DNA from: CBHTSZ01 sp966095765
GTDB taxonomy: Bacteria; Patescibacteriota; Saccharimonadia; Saccharimonadales; Saccharimonadaceae
Direction of reading: 5' to 3'
NCBI GenBank assembly: GCA_966095765.1
Contig: CBHTSZ010000001.1
Coordinates: 62,001-126,000 of the forward strand
Length of the DNA: 64,000 nucleotides
The first letter of the stretch is position 1. Every line of letters starts with the position of its first letter. Made by a program: the position numbers and the translations under genes. The notes beneath the pieces were generated by a model that was not told the origin of the DNA, did not search any database, and saw nothing but the letters and a program-made list of their open reading frames with translations. Positions 56,609 to 64,000 of the stretch are shown here, piece after piece.

Positions 56609-58066
56609 CTAGGAGCTGATCGAGTTGCGCATCTCAAGTACTTGCTCGAAGCCGATAACCCAGCCCGTTTGACGGATGCTGCGGTAGAGCGGCGTTTCGA
56701 GCAAGTTGCCTTGGTTGTCGTATACCTCAGGAAAGCCTTTGTCGCGCAGCATGGCGGCTTTGTATTTCTTTAGATGATAATCGGCTGTTTTCAAATACTC
56801 GGCGTTGGCGGTCGTGCGATAGAGTAGGAGTAGGGTCTTGATATATTCCATGCCCCAGAAACTCCAGATACTGTCGCCGCCGTAGCTTGCAACCGCAAGT
56901 CGCACGGCAAGGAATTGGCGGTGAGCACGAGTTTCGTGCTGATATTTGATTGCAAAGGGCTTATCGATCTTCATGCGCTGGATGTAGCCGATGCTGCGCT
57001 CAAAGTAGTGTCGCTCAGCTTCGTTTTCCGGTGACAGGAAGCCAGTTGCCAGCACGATGAGCCAGTCCGAAGAGTAAAACTTTTCAGCTTTACCTTCTCT
57101 TGATAAATCTTCCAGAAAGTAACCCTCATCTTCGAGCCAAAACGTATCGATGATACGGTCTTTTAGTGTAGTCAGGAATGTTTTGTCACGTGGAATGAGG
57201 CCAAGCATCATGGCAAGCTCGGTTGTTTTCCAGTAGATGACATTGTCATAAAACGCTGAACTTCGTTTCGTTATGTCTTTGGCCCCAGACATAACAACAC
57301 CAGCGCTAACCAGTCCTGTATTTTTGTCGAACACGTGTTTTTGATAGCGCTCGTAATGTCCTGCGAGACTTTCCTGATACGCTTTGAGAAGTAGCTTTGC
57401 TGCAGGGATGGTGTCGAGTGTATGTACGCTTTTGCCGTAAGCGGCTGGTTGTGCCGTTTGTTTACCTAAGAGTGAAGCAAGGGCAAATAGCATGCCATAG
57501 AGTGTGTCAGACGGGTATGCGTAGAAGTTAACGCAGGTTGCGCGGTGTCGGCCCGTGGGTACGATAGTTGTCGTGAGAGTGTCATGCTTTGCGAATACGC
57601 CCAGAGCATAGGCAAGCGTTTGGAGGTAGACGATTTGCCTATCGTGCCAGCGACGTTCGTTCCCCGGGAGTGCCGGATCGAGTGTCGGGTAATAAAAGAC
57701 GCCCAGGTTGCGAACGAACAGGGCGCTAAAGTGATCTCCTGAAGTTAGTAAGAGTTTTGTGGGATCGAACCTGAGATCGTAGATATCATCAATAATGCCA
57801 CGCACTGTAGATGCCGTACTCGCAGGGCTTTTGTGCCAACGGCTACTGAGAATATGAACACCGTTTTTAAGAATCGCAAAGACACGCAGAGGTAGGTTTT
57901 GGCTAATGATAAGTTTGTTGTTTTCGTCGATCGCTTTAACGATGCCGTCTACCATTTCGGCACGGTAGGTGCGTCTGATGAGGGTGTAACGACTAAATGG
58001 GTTGGTGAGGTAGGCGCCACCGATAATAAGTGCCAGTACTGTGCCGGTAAGGGTGATGAAAAGCAT
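56609..58066 (-). CDS. Membrane-anchored (alpha/alpha)6-barrel protein, glycosidase-like
   Basis: This 485-residue protein has an N-terminal membrane helix (about 3-20) and a long helical-repeat domain that looks like a six-hairpin glycosidase fold (TFWLEDEGYFLED, YYPTLDPALPGNERRWHDRQ, FWGMEYIKTLLLLYR). No family could be named. It is divergent from dnaK and convergent with grpE. TACTAT lies about 9 nt before ATG on the minus strand. The substrate, probably a glycan if it is an enzyme, is unknown. Confidence 0.6.
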   Translation of the reverse strand: MLFITLTGTVLALIIGGAYLTNPFSRYTLIRRTYRAEMVDGIVKAIDENNKLIISQNLPLRVFAILKNGVHILSSRWHKSPASTASTVRGIIDDIYDLRFDPTKLLLTSGDHFSALFVRNLGVFYYPTLDPALPGNERRWHDRQIVYLQTLAYALGVFAKHDTLTTTIVPTGRHRATCVNFYAYPSDTLYGMLFALASLLGKQTAQPAAYGKSVHTLDTIPAAKLLLKAYQESLAGHYERYQKHVFDKNTGLVSAGVVMSGAKDITKRSSAFYDNVIYWKTTELAMMLGLIPRDKTFLTTLKDRIIDTFWLEDEGYFLEDLSREGKAEKFYSSDWLIVLATGFLSPENEAERHYFERSIGYIQRMKIDKPFAIKYQHETRAHRQFLAVRLAVASYGGDSIWSFWGMEYIKTLLLLYRTTANAEYLKTADYHLKKYKAAMLRDKGFPEVYDNQGNLLETPLYRSIRQTGWVIGFEQVLEMRNSISS

Positions 58067-58105
58067 ACGATATACATAGTAACGAAACAGAGGTAGAATA
58101 CCAAA

Positions 58106-58182
58106 TTAGCACTCTTGACATGCGAGTGCTAATCCATGTACTATAGAGTCATAGCTTGGCACTATCCTGCGAGGAGTGCCAA
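58106..58182 (+). promoter_or_regulatory. dnaK promoter with two CIRCE-like operators
   Basis: A perfect CIRCE (TTAGCACTC-N9-GAGTGCTAA, 58106-58132) contains TTGACA (58115-58120); TACTAT (58139-58144) is the -10 box with an 18-bp spacer. A second palindrome, TTGGCACTA-N9-GAGTGCCAA (58156-58182), lies just after the predicted start site. Confidence 0.9.
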
Positions 58183-58233
58183 CGAAATTACCAGACATTT
58201 CATACCTATCAGTAGTCAAAAAGGAGAGTAAAT

Positions 58234-60123
58234 ATGGGTAAAATTATCGGTATCGACCTCGGTACAACCAACAGCGCCGTTGCCTACATGGTTGCTGGAA
58301 AACCAGAAGTTATTGCAAACGCCGAAGGCAACCGTACGACACCTTCAGTTGTTGCGATCAACAAAAAAGGCGAGCGCCTCGTTGGCCAAGTTGCTCAGCG
58401 TCAGCGCGTGACGAACGCTAAGAACACGATCTACGGGGTCAAGCGTCTCATCGGACGCAAGTTCACAGACAAAGAAGTCCAAAAAGACCTCGACATCATG
58501 CCCTATGAGATCGTCAAAAAAGGTGATGGCGTTGCAGTTAAGATGGGTGACAAAGAGTACACTCCTGAAGAAGTTTCAGCGATGATTCTCTCAAAGCTCA
58601 AGGCTGACGCCGAAGCTTTCCTGGGAGAAAAGGTGACTGAAGCAGTCATCACTGTTCCAGCTTATTTCGACGACTCTCAGCGCCAAGCAACCAAAGATGC
58701 CGGTAAGATCGCTGGTCTCGAAGTCAAGCGCATCATCAACGAGCCGACCGCTGCCGCCCTTGCCTATGGTCTTGACAAGGGTAAGGAAGAAAAGATCGCT
58801 GTCTTTGACCTCGGTGGTGGTACCTTTGACGTTTCTATCCTCGAGCTCGGTGACGGTGTCTTTGAGGTAAAGAGTACCAACGGTGATACACACCTCGGTG
58901 GTGAAGACTTCGACAACCGCATCGTTGACCACTTCCTGGAAGTATTTAAGAACGAAGAAGGCATCGATCTCAAGGGTGATAATGCTGCCCTCCAACGCCT
59001 CAAGGACGAAGCAGAAAAAGCTAAGAAAGAGCTTTCAACAACCACTGAATACGAAGTAAACCTACCGTTCCTGACCGCTGATGCAGATGGTCCAAAGCAC
59101 TTCGAGTACAAACTCACCCGTGCCAAGCTCGAAGAAATGGTCAGTGAGCTCATCGACCGTCTCGCTACGCCAGTTGAAAAAGCCCTGAAAGACGCGAAGC
59201 TTTCAGCCAGCGATATCAACGAAGTCGTTCTCGTTGGTGGTATGACCCGTATGCCTGCGGTTATTGAGAAGGTCAAGAAGATCTTTGGCAAAGACCCGAT
59301 GCAGGGCGTTAACCCTGACGAAGTGGTTGCCGTTGGTGCTGCTATCCAGGGTGGTGTGCTTGCCGGTGACGTAAAGGACGTTCTCCTTCTCGACGTCACC
59401 CCGCTCTCGCTTGGTATCGAAACCATGGGCGGCGTTACGACCAAGCTGATCGAACGCAACACGACTGTGCCAACCAGCAAGTCTGAAGTTTTTTCAACCG
59501 CTGCCGATAACCAGCCACAGGTTGAGATCCACGTCCTCCAAGGTGAGCGTGAGTTCGCCGCTGACAACAAGTCACTCGGTAAGTTCGTGCTCGATGGCAT
59601 CGCGCCGGCACCTCGCGGTGTTCCACAGATCGAAGTTACTTTTAATATCGACGCTAACGGTATCCTTCATGTAACCGCCAAGGACAAGGGTACGAACAAA
59701 GAGCAGTCGATCACTATCCAAGACTCAGGCAACATGAGCAAGGAAGACATCGAAAAAGCACAGAAAGACGCCGAAGCCCACGCCGAGGAAGACAAGAAGA
59801 AGCGCGAGACAATCGATGCTCGTAACCAGCTCGAAAACGCTATCTACCAAGCCAAGAAAATGCCGGACGAGTTCAAGGACAAGATTTCCGACGAAGATAA
59901 GAAGGTTATCGAAGAGGCCGTCGCGGCTGCTGAAAAAGAAGTCGAGTCTGATGACAAAGAAAAGCTTGAGGCTGCAACCAAGGCGCTGAACGACGCGATC
60001 ATGCCGATCGGTGCCAAGATGTACGAAGCTGCCAGCAAAGAAGCCGAGTCTACTGAAGGTGAACAGAAAGCCGATGAGCCAGTTGAAGGTGAAGTTGTCG
60101 ACAAGGACAAAGACGAAAAATAG
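58234..60123 (+). CDS. dnaK: Chaperone DnaK (Hsp70)
   Basis: This 629-residue protein has the ATPase signatures GIDLGTTNSAVA, VFDLGGGTFDVSIL and VLVGGMTRMPAV, the linker DVLLLDVTPLSLGIET, the substrate-binding domain and an acidic tail (GEVVDKDKDEK). It works with GrpE and DnaJ, all in this window. AAAGGAGAG precedes ATG after a leader of about 80 nt. Two CIRCE-like operators control it and a terminator follows. Confidence 0.98.
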   Translation: MGKIIGIDLGTTNSAVAYMVAGKPEVIANAEGNRTTPSVVAINKKGERLVGQVAQRQRVTNAKNTIYGVKRLIGRKFTDKEVQKDLDIMPYEIVKKGDGVAVKMGDKEYTPEEVSAMILSKLKADAEAFLGEKVTEAVITVPAYFDDSQRQATKDAGKIAGLEVKRIINEPTAAALAYGLDKGKEEKIAVFDLGGGTFDVSILELGDGVFEVKSTNGDTHLGGEDFDNRIVDHFLEVFKNEEGIDLKGDNAALQRLKDEAEKAKKELSTTTEYEVNLPFLTADADGPKHFEYKLTRAKLEEMVSELIDRLATPVEKALKDAKLSASDINEVVLVGGMTRMPAVIEKVKKIFGKDPMQGVNPDEVVAVGAAIQGGVLAGDVKDVLLLDVTPLSLGIETMGGVTTKLIERNTTVPTSKSEVFSTAADNQPQVEIHVLQGEREFAADNKSLGKFVLDGIAPAPRGVPQIEVTFNIDANGILHVTAKDKGTNKEQSITIQDSGNMSKEDIEKAQKDAEAHAEEDKKKRETIDARNQLENAIYQAKKMPDEFKDKISDEDKKVIEEAVAAAEKEVESDDKEKLEAATKALNDAIMPIGAKMYEAASKEAESTEGEQKADEPVEGEVVDKDKDEK

Positions 60124-60141
60124 GCACTAGGTCAAAATGCC

Positions 60142-60173
60142 AAAAACCCGCACTGAAATGTGCGGGTTTTTCT
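60142..60173 (+). terminator. Rho-independent terminator after dnaK
   Basis: AAAAACCCGCAC pairs with GTGCGGGTTTTT around TGAAAT, ending in TTTTTC. Confidence 0.92.
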
Positions 60174-60226
60174 ATGAAAAAAGATACAGTGCCGCTTTGG
60201 CATAGTCGCGTATAATGAGCCGCAGT

Positions 60227-60703
60227 ATGAATGCCAAACGTGCACACGAAGTCGGGCGGTTTATGGGTGTTGGAGCAGTCTCAACCGCGGTCGACTATAC
60301 GTTGCTGAACCTTCTCGCCGTTTTACTAGGGCTACCGGTACTCGTCGCCAATAGTCTGTCGGCTCCAGTCTCAAGTTTTGTGAGCTACAAACTCAACAAA
60401 CAGGTTGTCTTTCATGATCGTATGCACGGTCGACGAAAAACTTTAGTACTGTATGCGGTGATTCTGGGCGTCGGTATCTTAGTGATCCAAAACAGCCTGA
60501 TCCATGTATTTTCCGGATCGTTCAGTGACACCATAGCACGAGCGGTAGAGCCAGTTTTGCAGCTCGTCGGGCTAGGAAGTCTGAGCGAGCGAACGATCTC
60601 GATTAATGCCGCAAAAGTATTCGCATCGCTGTTTTCGGCGGCTTGGAACTACGTCATGCTCAGGCGCTATGTCTTCGTCACGCACGAAGAGGCCGAAAGC
60701 TAG
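60227..60703 (+). CDS. GtrA-family membrane protein
   Basis: This 158-residue protein has four helices in the GtrA pattern: RFMGVGAVSTAVDYTLLNLL, SYKLNKQVVFHD after TM2, and WNYVMLRRYVF at the end. GtrA proteins help flip lipid-linked sugars or lie near polysaccharide genes. TATAAT (60211-60216) is 10 nt before ATG 60227; an ATG inside the -10 box (60215) is excluded. The stop overlaps that of the FKBP gene by 4 bp. Confidence 0.85.
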   Translation: MNAKRAHEVGRFMGVGAVSTAVDYTLLNLLAVLLGLPVLVANSLSAPVSSFVSYKLNKQVVFHDRMHGRRKTLVLYAVILGVGILVIQNSLIHVFSGSFSDTIARAVEPVLQLVGLGSLSERTISINAAKVFASLFSAAWNYVMLRRYVFVTHEEAES

Positions 60704-61083
60704 CCGTTTCGGGGGATTGCGGTCAGCTCGATATCAAACACCAGATCGCTGTTTGGCGGGATATTTGCCGCCGCTCGCACGGAGCCGTAGGCCATTTCTG
60801 AAGGGATGATGAGGCGGCGCATACCACCGACCTTCATGCCGGGAACGCCTTCGGTCCAGCCTTTGATTACTTGGTCGAGGCCAAAGGTGATAGCATCACC
60901 AAAGTCGTGGCTGCTCTGAAAGATAATACCGTTTTTGCATAGTGCGCCGGTGTAGTGGGCGGTGATGGTGGCTCCCGGGTTTACGGTTTCGCCGGTTCCA
61001 GTTTCGATGTCGATGATCTCAAGTTTTTCAACTTTAGCGATCGGTTCAAAGTTTGCGAGTTTAGTGCCTTCGTATTTCGTCAT
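60700..61083 (-). CDS. FKBP-type peptidyl-prolyl isomerase
   Basis: This 127-residue protein has the FKBP core: GETVNPGATITAHYTGALCKNGIIFQSS, FGLDQVIKGWTEGVPGMKVGGMRRLIIPSEMAYG, and IPPNSDLVFDIEL. It is cytoplasmic, with no signal peptide. TATACT (61095-61090) lies six bases before ATG, so the message is leaderless. A CIRCE operator (61102-61128) covers its upstream promoter region, so it probably belongs to the HrcA regulon with the divergent dnaJ. Confidence 0.93.
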   Translation of the reverse strand: MTKYEGTKLANFEPIAKVEKLEIIDIETGTGETVNPGATITAHYTGALCKNGIIFQSSHDFGDAITFGLDQVIKGWTEGVPGMKVGGMRRLIIPSEMAYGSVRAAANIPPNSDLVFDIELTAIPRNG

Positions 61084-61101
61084 GCTTCCAGTATACGGCA
61101 C

Positions 61102-61128
61102 TTAGCACTCTAGATTTTTGAGTGCTAA
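61102..61128. promoter_or_regulatory. CIRCE operator shared by dnaJ and FKBP genes
   Basis: TTAGCACTC-N9-GAGTGCTAA is a perfect CIRCE. It lies upstream of TATAGT (61134-61139) for dnaJ and upstream of TATACT (61095-61090) for the FKBP gene, so HrcA could block both. Confidence 0.92.
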
Positions 61129-61147
61129 TTTTATATAGTAGTAACAG

Positions 61148-62248
61148 ATGACAAAACGTGATTATTACGAAATTCTCGGTATCTCAAAAGACGCCTCAGC
61201 AGATGAGATCAAAAAGGCGTTTCGCAAGGCTGCGCTCAAGTATCACCCTGATAAAGACGGCGGTGATGAGGCGAAATTCAAAGAAGCCAACGAAGCCTAT
61301 GAGGTTCTGAAGGACCAGCAAAAACGCCAACGTTACGATCAGTTTGGTCACGCAGGGGTTGGCGGCGCAGCTGGCGGTTCAGGGGGTAATCCGTTTGAAG
61401 GGTTCCAGGGATTTGGTAATGGCCAAGGCTTTGAATTTAACTTTGGCGACGGTGGACTGGGCGATATCTTCGGTTCGTTCTTTGGCGGCCAGGGTCAACA
61501 ACAACGGCCTCGCCGTGGACGTGATGTTGAGACGTCTGTCGAACTGACGTTTGAAGAGGCGGTCTTTGGTGTCGAGAAGACGATTCATCTCACGCTCGAT
61601 GATGAGTGCTCGCACTGTAAGGGTACGACCGTCGAGCCTGGCTACGACATGAAGACATGTGAAACCTGTAAGGGTGCCGGCCAACAGATGCGCATCATGA
61701 ACACGATGTTCGGCGCCATCCAGCAGCAGGTGATGTGTGAGACCTGTCATGGACGAGGCAAAGTTCCGGAAAAGGCCTGTACGGTTTGTCACGGTAAGGG
61801 TACCGAGCGCAAGAAACAAGACATCACTATCAAAGTGCCAGCCGGTGTCGATGACGGTGCGACGATTCGTCTTCGTGATCGTGGCGAAGCGATTGCAGAC
61901 GGTGCCAAGGGTGATCTCTACGTTAACCTTCGCGTGAAGCCACACAAGAAGTTCACCCGTGAAGGCGACCTCATCCTGTCTGATGAGCACGTCAGTATGG
62001 TTGACGCGGCACTTGGGGTCGAGATCGATGTTGAGACGGTTGACGGTACGGTAACCATGAAGGTACCAGCCGGTACTCAGAGCGGTACCGACTTCAAACT
62101 TTCAGGCCATGGCGTACCTCATATTCGCGGTAGTGGACGCGGTGCGCACATCGTGAGTATTATCGTTGACACACCGACCAAGCTGACGAAAAAGCAGCGC
62201 GAACTCCTCGAGCAGTTCGAAAATGCTAAAAAGTCAAAAATCTTCTAG
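61148..62248 (+). CDS. dnaJ: Chaperone DnaJ (Hsp40)
   Basis: This 366-residue protein has a J domain with H33-P34-D35 (KYHPDKDGG), a Gly/Phe-rich linker, four CxxCxGxG zinc-binding repeats (CSHCKG, CETCKGAG, CETCHGRG, CTVCHGKG), and C-terminal beta domains. It delivers clients to DnaK. TATAGT lies 8 nt before ATG, giving a leaderless message under a perfect CIRCE. Confidence 0.97.
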   Translation: MTKRDYYEILGISKDASADEIKKAFRKAALKYHPDKDGGDEAKFKEANEAYEVLKDQQKRQRYDQFGHAGVGGAAGGSGGNPFEGFQGFGNGQGFEFNFGDGGLGDIFGSFFGGQGQQQRPRRGRDVETSVELTFEEAVFGVEKTIHLTLDDECSHCKGTTVEPGYDMKTCETCKGAGQQMRIMNTMFGAIQQQVMCETCHGRGKVPEKACTVCHGKGTERKKQDITIKVPAGVDDGATIRLRDRGEAIADGAKGDLYVNLRVKPHKKFTREGDLILSDEHVSMVDAALGVEIDVETVDGTVTMKVPAGTQSGTDFKLSGHGVPHIRGSGRGAHIVSIIVDTPTKLTKKQRELLEQFENAKKSKIF

Positions 62249-62283
62249 TATTCGATGATCCTTAGCGGTACAATCTGGGCACA

Positions 62284-62787
62284 ATGAGTTTGGTCATCCG
62301 CACCGCGACCCATGAAGACATCGACCTGATGTTTACTATCACTTGTGCTGTTCACCAAACATCGCTCTACAAGAAACTGATCCCACGAGATTCTTACCCC
62401 AGGTTCATCGACCGGTATCAGCCAAGCACTCAGCGACATGAGGCGTTTGCGCAAAAGATAAGCAGTCGCCTCGCAGATAAGCGCTGGTACCTCTGGGTTG
62501 CTGAGGTGGACGGAGAGGTGTGTGGCTTTACGCTGGCGTACGACACCGGGGAGGTGCTTGAACTTCGAGGCCTATTCGTTGACGAAGCGCACCAAGGGCA
62601 GGGTATTGGCCGACGCCTCTTTGAGGCATCTTGTGAAGCTGCACGTCCCGCTCAAACTATTAGCCTTGATGTACTAGAGGCGAATGAGCGGGCGATCGAT
62701 ATCTATGAACGAGCTGGATTCCACACGGTTGCCGACGTGCCGCCAACCTACTACGGAGCAAAGATGATCCGTATGCAAAAGCATTGA
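62284..62787 (+). CDS. GNAT-family N-acetyltransferase
   Basis: This 167-residue protein has the GNAT fold with acetyl-CoA loop LFVDEAHQGQGIGRRLFEA and the later LDVLEANERAIDIYERAGF motif. The N-terminal part (TCAVHQTSLYKKLIPRD) is longer than in minimal GNATs. The substrate is unknown. TACAAT (62269-62274) lies 9 nt before ATG, so the message is leaderless. Its TGA overlaps the -35 box of the next gene. Confidence 0.9.
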   Translation: MSLVIRTATHEDIDLMFTITCAVHQTSLYKKLIPRDSYPRFIDRYQPSTQRHEAFAQKISSRLADKRWYLWVAEVDGEVCGFTLAYDTGEVLELRGLFVDEAHQGQGIGRRLFEASCEAARPAQTISLDVLEANERAIDIYERAGFHTVADVPPTYYGAKMIRMQKH

Positions 62788-62812
62788 CATTTTAAGCATA
62801 AAATGCTATTAT
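62784..62812 (+). promoter_or_regulatory. Strong promoter of ATP-grasp gene
   Basis: TTGACA (62784-62789), a 17-bp spacer and TATTAT (62807-62812) are followed by a leader of about 56 nt that contains two GGTGCCTT direct repeats before the ATG at 62875. Confidence 0.8.
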
Positions 62813-62874
62813 AAACAGACTGCAAGGTGCCTTTTGGTGCCTTAAAGACTAACAACATAAGCAGGACGAACGAC

Positions 62875-64000
62875 ATGAGTATCACCAGTGACGCGCACGC
62901 ATCGTACAAGTTACTCGCCAGGGAGTTGAGCACTCTCGGCTACGCTGTGTCCGAAGAATTCGATGACAAGCGTCTGTTCGTTAGCTACATCAGTCCAAAG
63001 GGGCGTATTTGGCGTGCGCGTGCAGCTATGATCGATTACCCGTTCACCTCGGCAACGGTTCGCGCCCTGTCAAAGAACAAGGCCGAGGCTACCAAGTTCG
63101 TGACGCTTCACGGGATGCATGCACCGGCAACGATCAAAGTTGCAGGCGATACGACCGATACAAGGGGCCTCGAAAAGTTCCTGAGCCGCTACGGCCGCGT
63201 CGTCGTAAAGCCGCTCAACCGTTCGCTCTCGATCGGTCTGACTACTGATGTCTCTACGCTCCTGCAGCTACAGAAGGCCATAAAAAAAGCCGCAAAGTAC
63301 TCAGGCGAAGTTTTGGTTCAAGAGCAGGTGTTTGGCGAAGAGGTTAGGTTCGCGGTGATCAACGGCAAGGTTGTCTCGGCTTTGCTCCGTCGAACCCCTC
63401 AGGTTGTCGGTGATGGTACCTCGACAGTTGCTGAGCTCATCGAAAAAGAAAACGAAGAGCGCCGGAAGATTGACTACACCCTCGTTCCATATCCACTCCT
63501 CACTGACGAGCTTATCCGTAAGTCGGTTGACCTCGATAAGGTCCCCGCTGAGGGTGAAGTGGTGGAGCTAAGCCGCGCGACGATGATCTCGAAGGGCTGC
63601 TCGGTATACGACATCTTGGGTGAGGTGGACGAGAGCTATGTTCAGCTCGTTGAATCGCTCGTCAGTGATCTCGACACTGGCTTTATCGTCGTGGATATCT
63701 TTATCAAGAACTTCCGCGAGCCTGCTAGTCAGGATAACTACTGGTTCATCGAGTTCAATACTTCTCCGGTGCTCAAGCTGTTTTACTCATGTCGTGATGG
63801 CGGTATGCATGACATCCTACCAGCCCTCGTCGAGGCGATCGACAAAAAGATGCACACTACCTCAAAACATACACTGGGAAGTTTCGAGAAAGTTTCCATC
63901 CCAAGCCTCGGTATTAAAAACACCGTGGCAAAGATCGATACTGGTGCTTACTCTGGTGCACTCAGCTGCACAGAGGCAAAGGTCATCAAACGAGACGGCA
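62875..64000 (+). CDS. ATP-grasp ligase fused to retropepsin-like (RimB/DUF785) domain (3' partial)
   Basis: At least 375 residues are present and the frame runs off the window. Residues of about 90-330 form an ATP-grasp domain: GRVVVKPLNRSLSIGL, VLVQEQVFGEEVRFAVINGKVVSALLR, GDGTSTVAELI, and FIVVDIFIKNF...FIEFNTSPVLKLFYS. From about 340 a second domain begins: SIPSLGIKNTVAKIDTGAYSGALSC, where D355-T-G-A is the retropepsin-like motif of RimB/ATP-dependent zinc-protease-type (DUF785) proteins. Such domains occur beside RimK-type ligases that add and remove amino acids on proteins. The fusion suggests both activities in one chain. Confidence 0.85.
   Translation, partial: MSITSDAHASYKLLARELSTLGYAVSEEFDDKRLFVSYISPKGRIWRARAAMIDYPFTSATVRALSKNKAEATKFVTLHGMHAPATIKVAGDTTDTRGLEKFLSRYGRVVVKPLNRSLSIGLTTDVSTLLQLQKAIKKAAKYSGEVLVQEQVFGEEVRFAVINGKVVSALLRRTPQVVGDGTSTVAELIEKENEERRKIDYTLVPYPLLTDELIRKSVDLDKVPAEGEVVELSRATMISKGCSVYDILGEVDESYVQLVESLVSDLDTGFIVVDIFIKNFREPASQDNYWFIEFNTSPVLKLFYSCRDGGMHDILPALVEAIDKKMHTTSKHTLGSFEKVSIPSLGIKNTVAKIDTGAYSGALSCTEAKVIKRDG

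Noticed and set aside
56609..58066. Second trehalase or GH15 enzyme
   Set aside because: The fold looks similar but none of the GH37 or GH15 signatures is present, so only a structural description is given.
1..64000. CRISPR array, rRNA operon or insertion sequence
   Set aside because: No regularly spaced repeats, rRNA sequence or transposase gene was recognised in the window.

Overview
The window looks like the chromosome of a reduced-genome bacterium of the Candidate Phyla Radiation, most likely Candidatus Saccharibacteria (TM7). The reasons are dense, often overlapping genes, a short archaeal-type aspartyl-tRNA synthetase, a FeS-less MutY-like protein, small lineage-restricted proteins, and no biosynthetic pathways for amino acids or cofactors. 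This placement is inference; no rRNA gene is present to confirm it. Two modes of gene expression are visible. About twenty genes have a TANNNT box 6 to 10 nt before the start codon and no Shine-Dalgarno sequence, so they should be leaderless. A second set carries strong GGAGG sites behind short 5' leaders.

1-5,380: the end of a histidine kinase, a lone response regulator, a Crp/Fnr-family regulator on the minus strand, two small proteins, a membrane protein, a class A penicillin-binding protein with C-terminal thrombospondin type 3 repeats, and a TylF-like methyltransferase. Crp-like palindromes (TGTRA-N6-TCACA), six of them centred 29.5 bp and one 30.5 bp before a -10 box, link the regulator to its own gene and to at least six stress-type genes or operons through position 34,944.

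5,385-16,163: an AbrB-like regulator with a DHA2 drug exporter, a cobalamin-riboswitch-like leader in front of an unknown gene, ion transporters (Kef-, VIT1- and CorA-like), a DsbA-like protein, a CNNM/CBS protein, AspRS and a metallo-beta-lactamase-fold hydrolase. 16,187-19,634: a Crp-linked stress operon (SDR, ChaB, alkyladenine glycosylase, FMN reductase, iron-permease-like protein) and a pilin-like protein. 19,723-32,711: DNA repair glycosylases, MscS, TsaC, TrmB, a Mur ligase, an MFS protein, an ABC exporter, small proteins and a GH37 trehalase. 32,767-37,936: three CAT-anticodon tRNAs begin here, with an FtsB-like protein, a CsoR-controlled copper-type operon, a KGG stress protein, an unusual pyridine nucleotide-disulfide oxidoreductase and an ATP-cone protein.

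38,023-44,577: an integrated mobile element of about 6 kb in the 3' end of a tRNA gene. It carries a serine recombinase, SRAP protein, Y-family polymerase, a CAP protein and membrane proteins, and is bounded by 15-bp direct repeats. A second, diverged tRNA-end copy with the displaced original terminator lies 420 bp further on.

44,634-64,000: core genes. These include a hydrolase, G6PD, isochorismatase, PAP2, TilS, FtsH, MurJ, LepA, a guanylate-kinase-like protein, and the HrcA/CIRCE heat-shock set (hrcA, a 44-residue hydrophobic peptide, grpE, dnaK, dnaJ and a divergent FKBP). The window ends inside an ATP-grasp ligase fused to a retropepsin-like protease domain.
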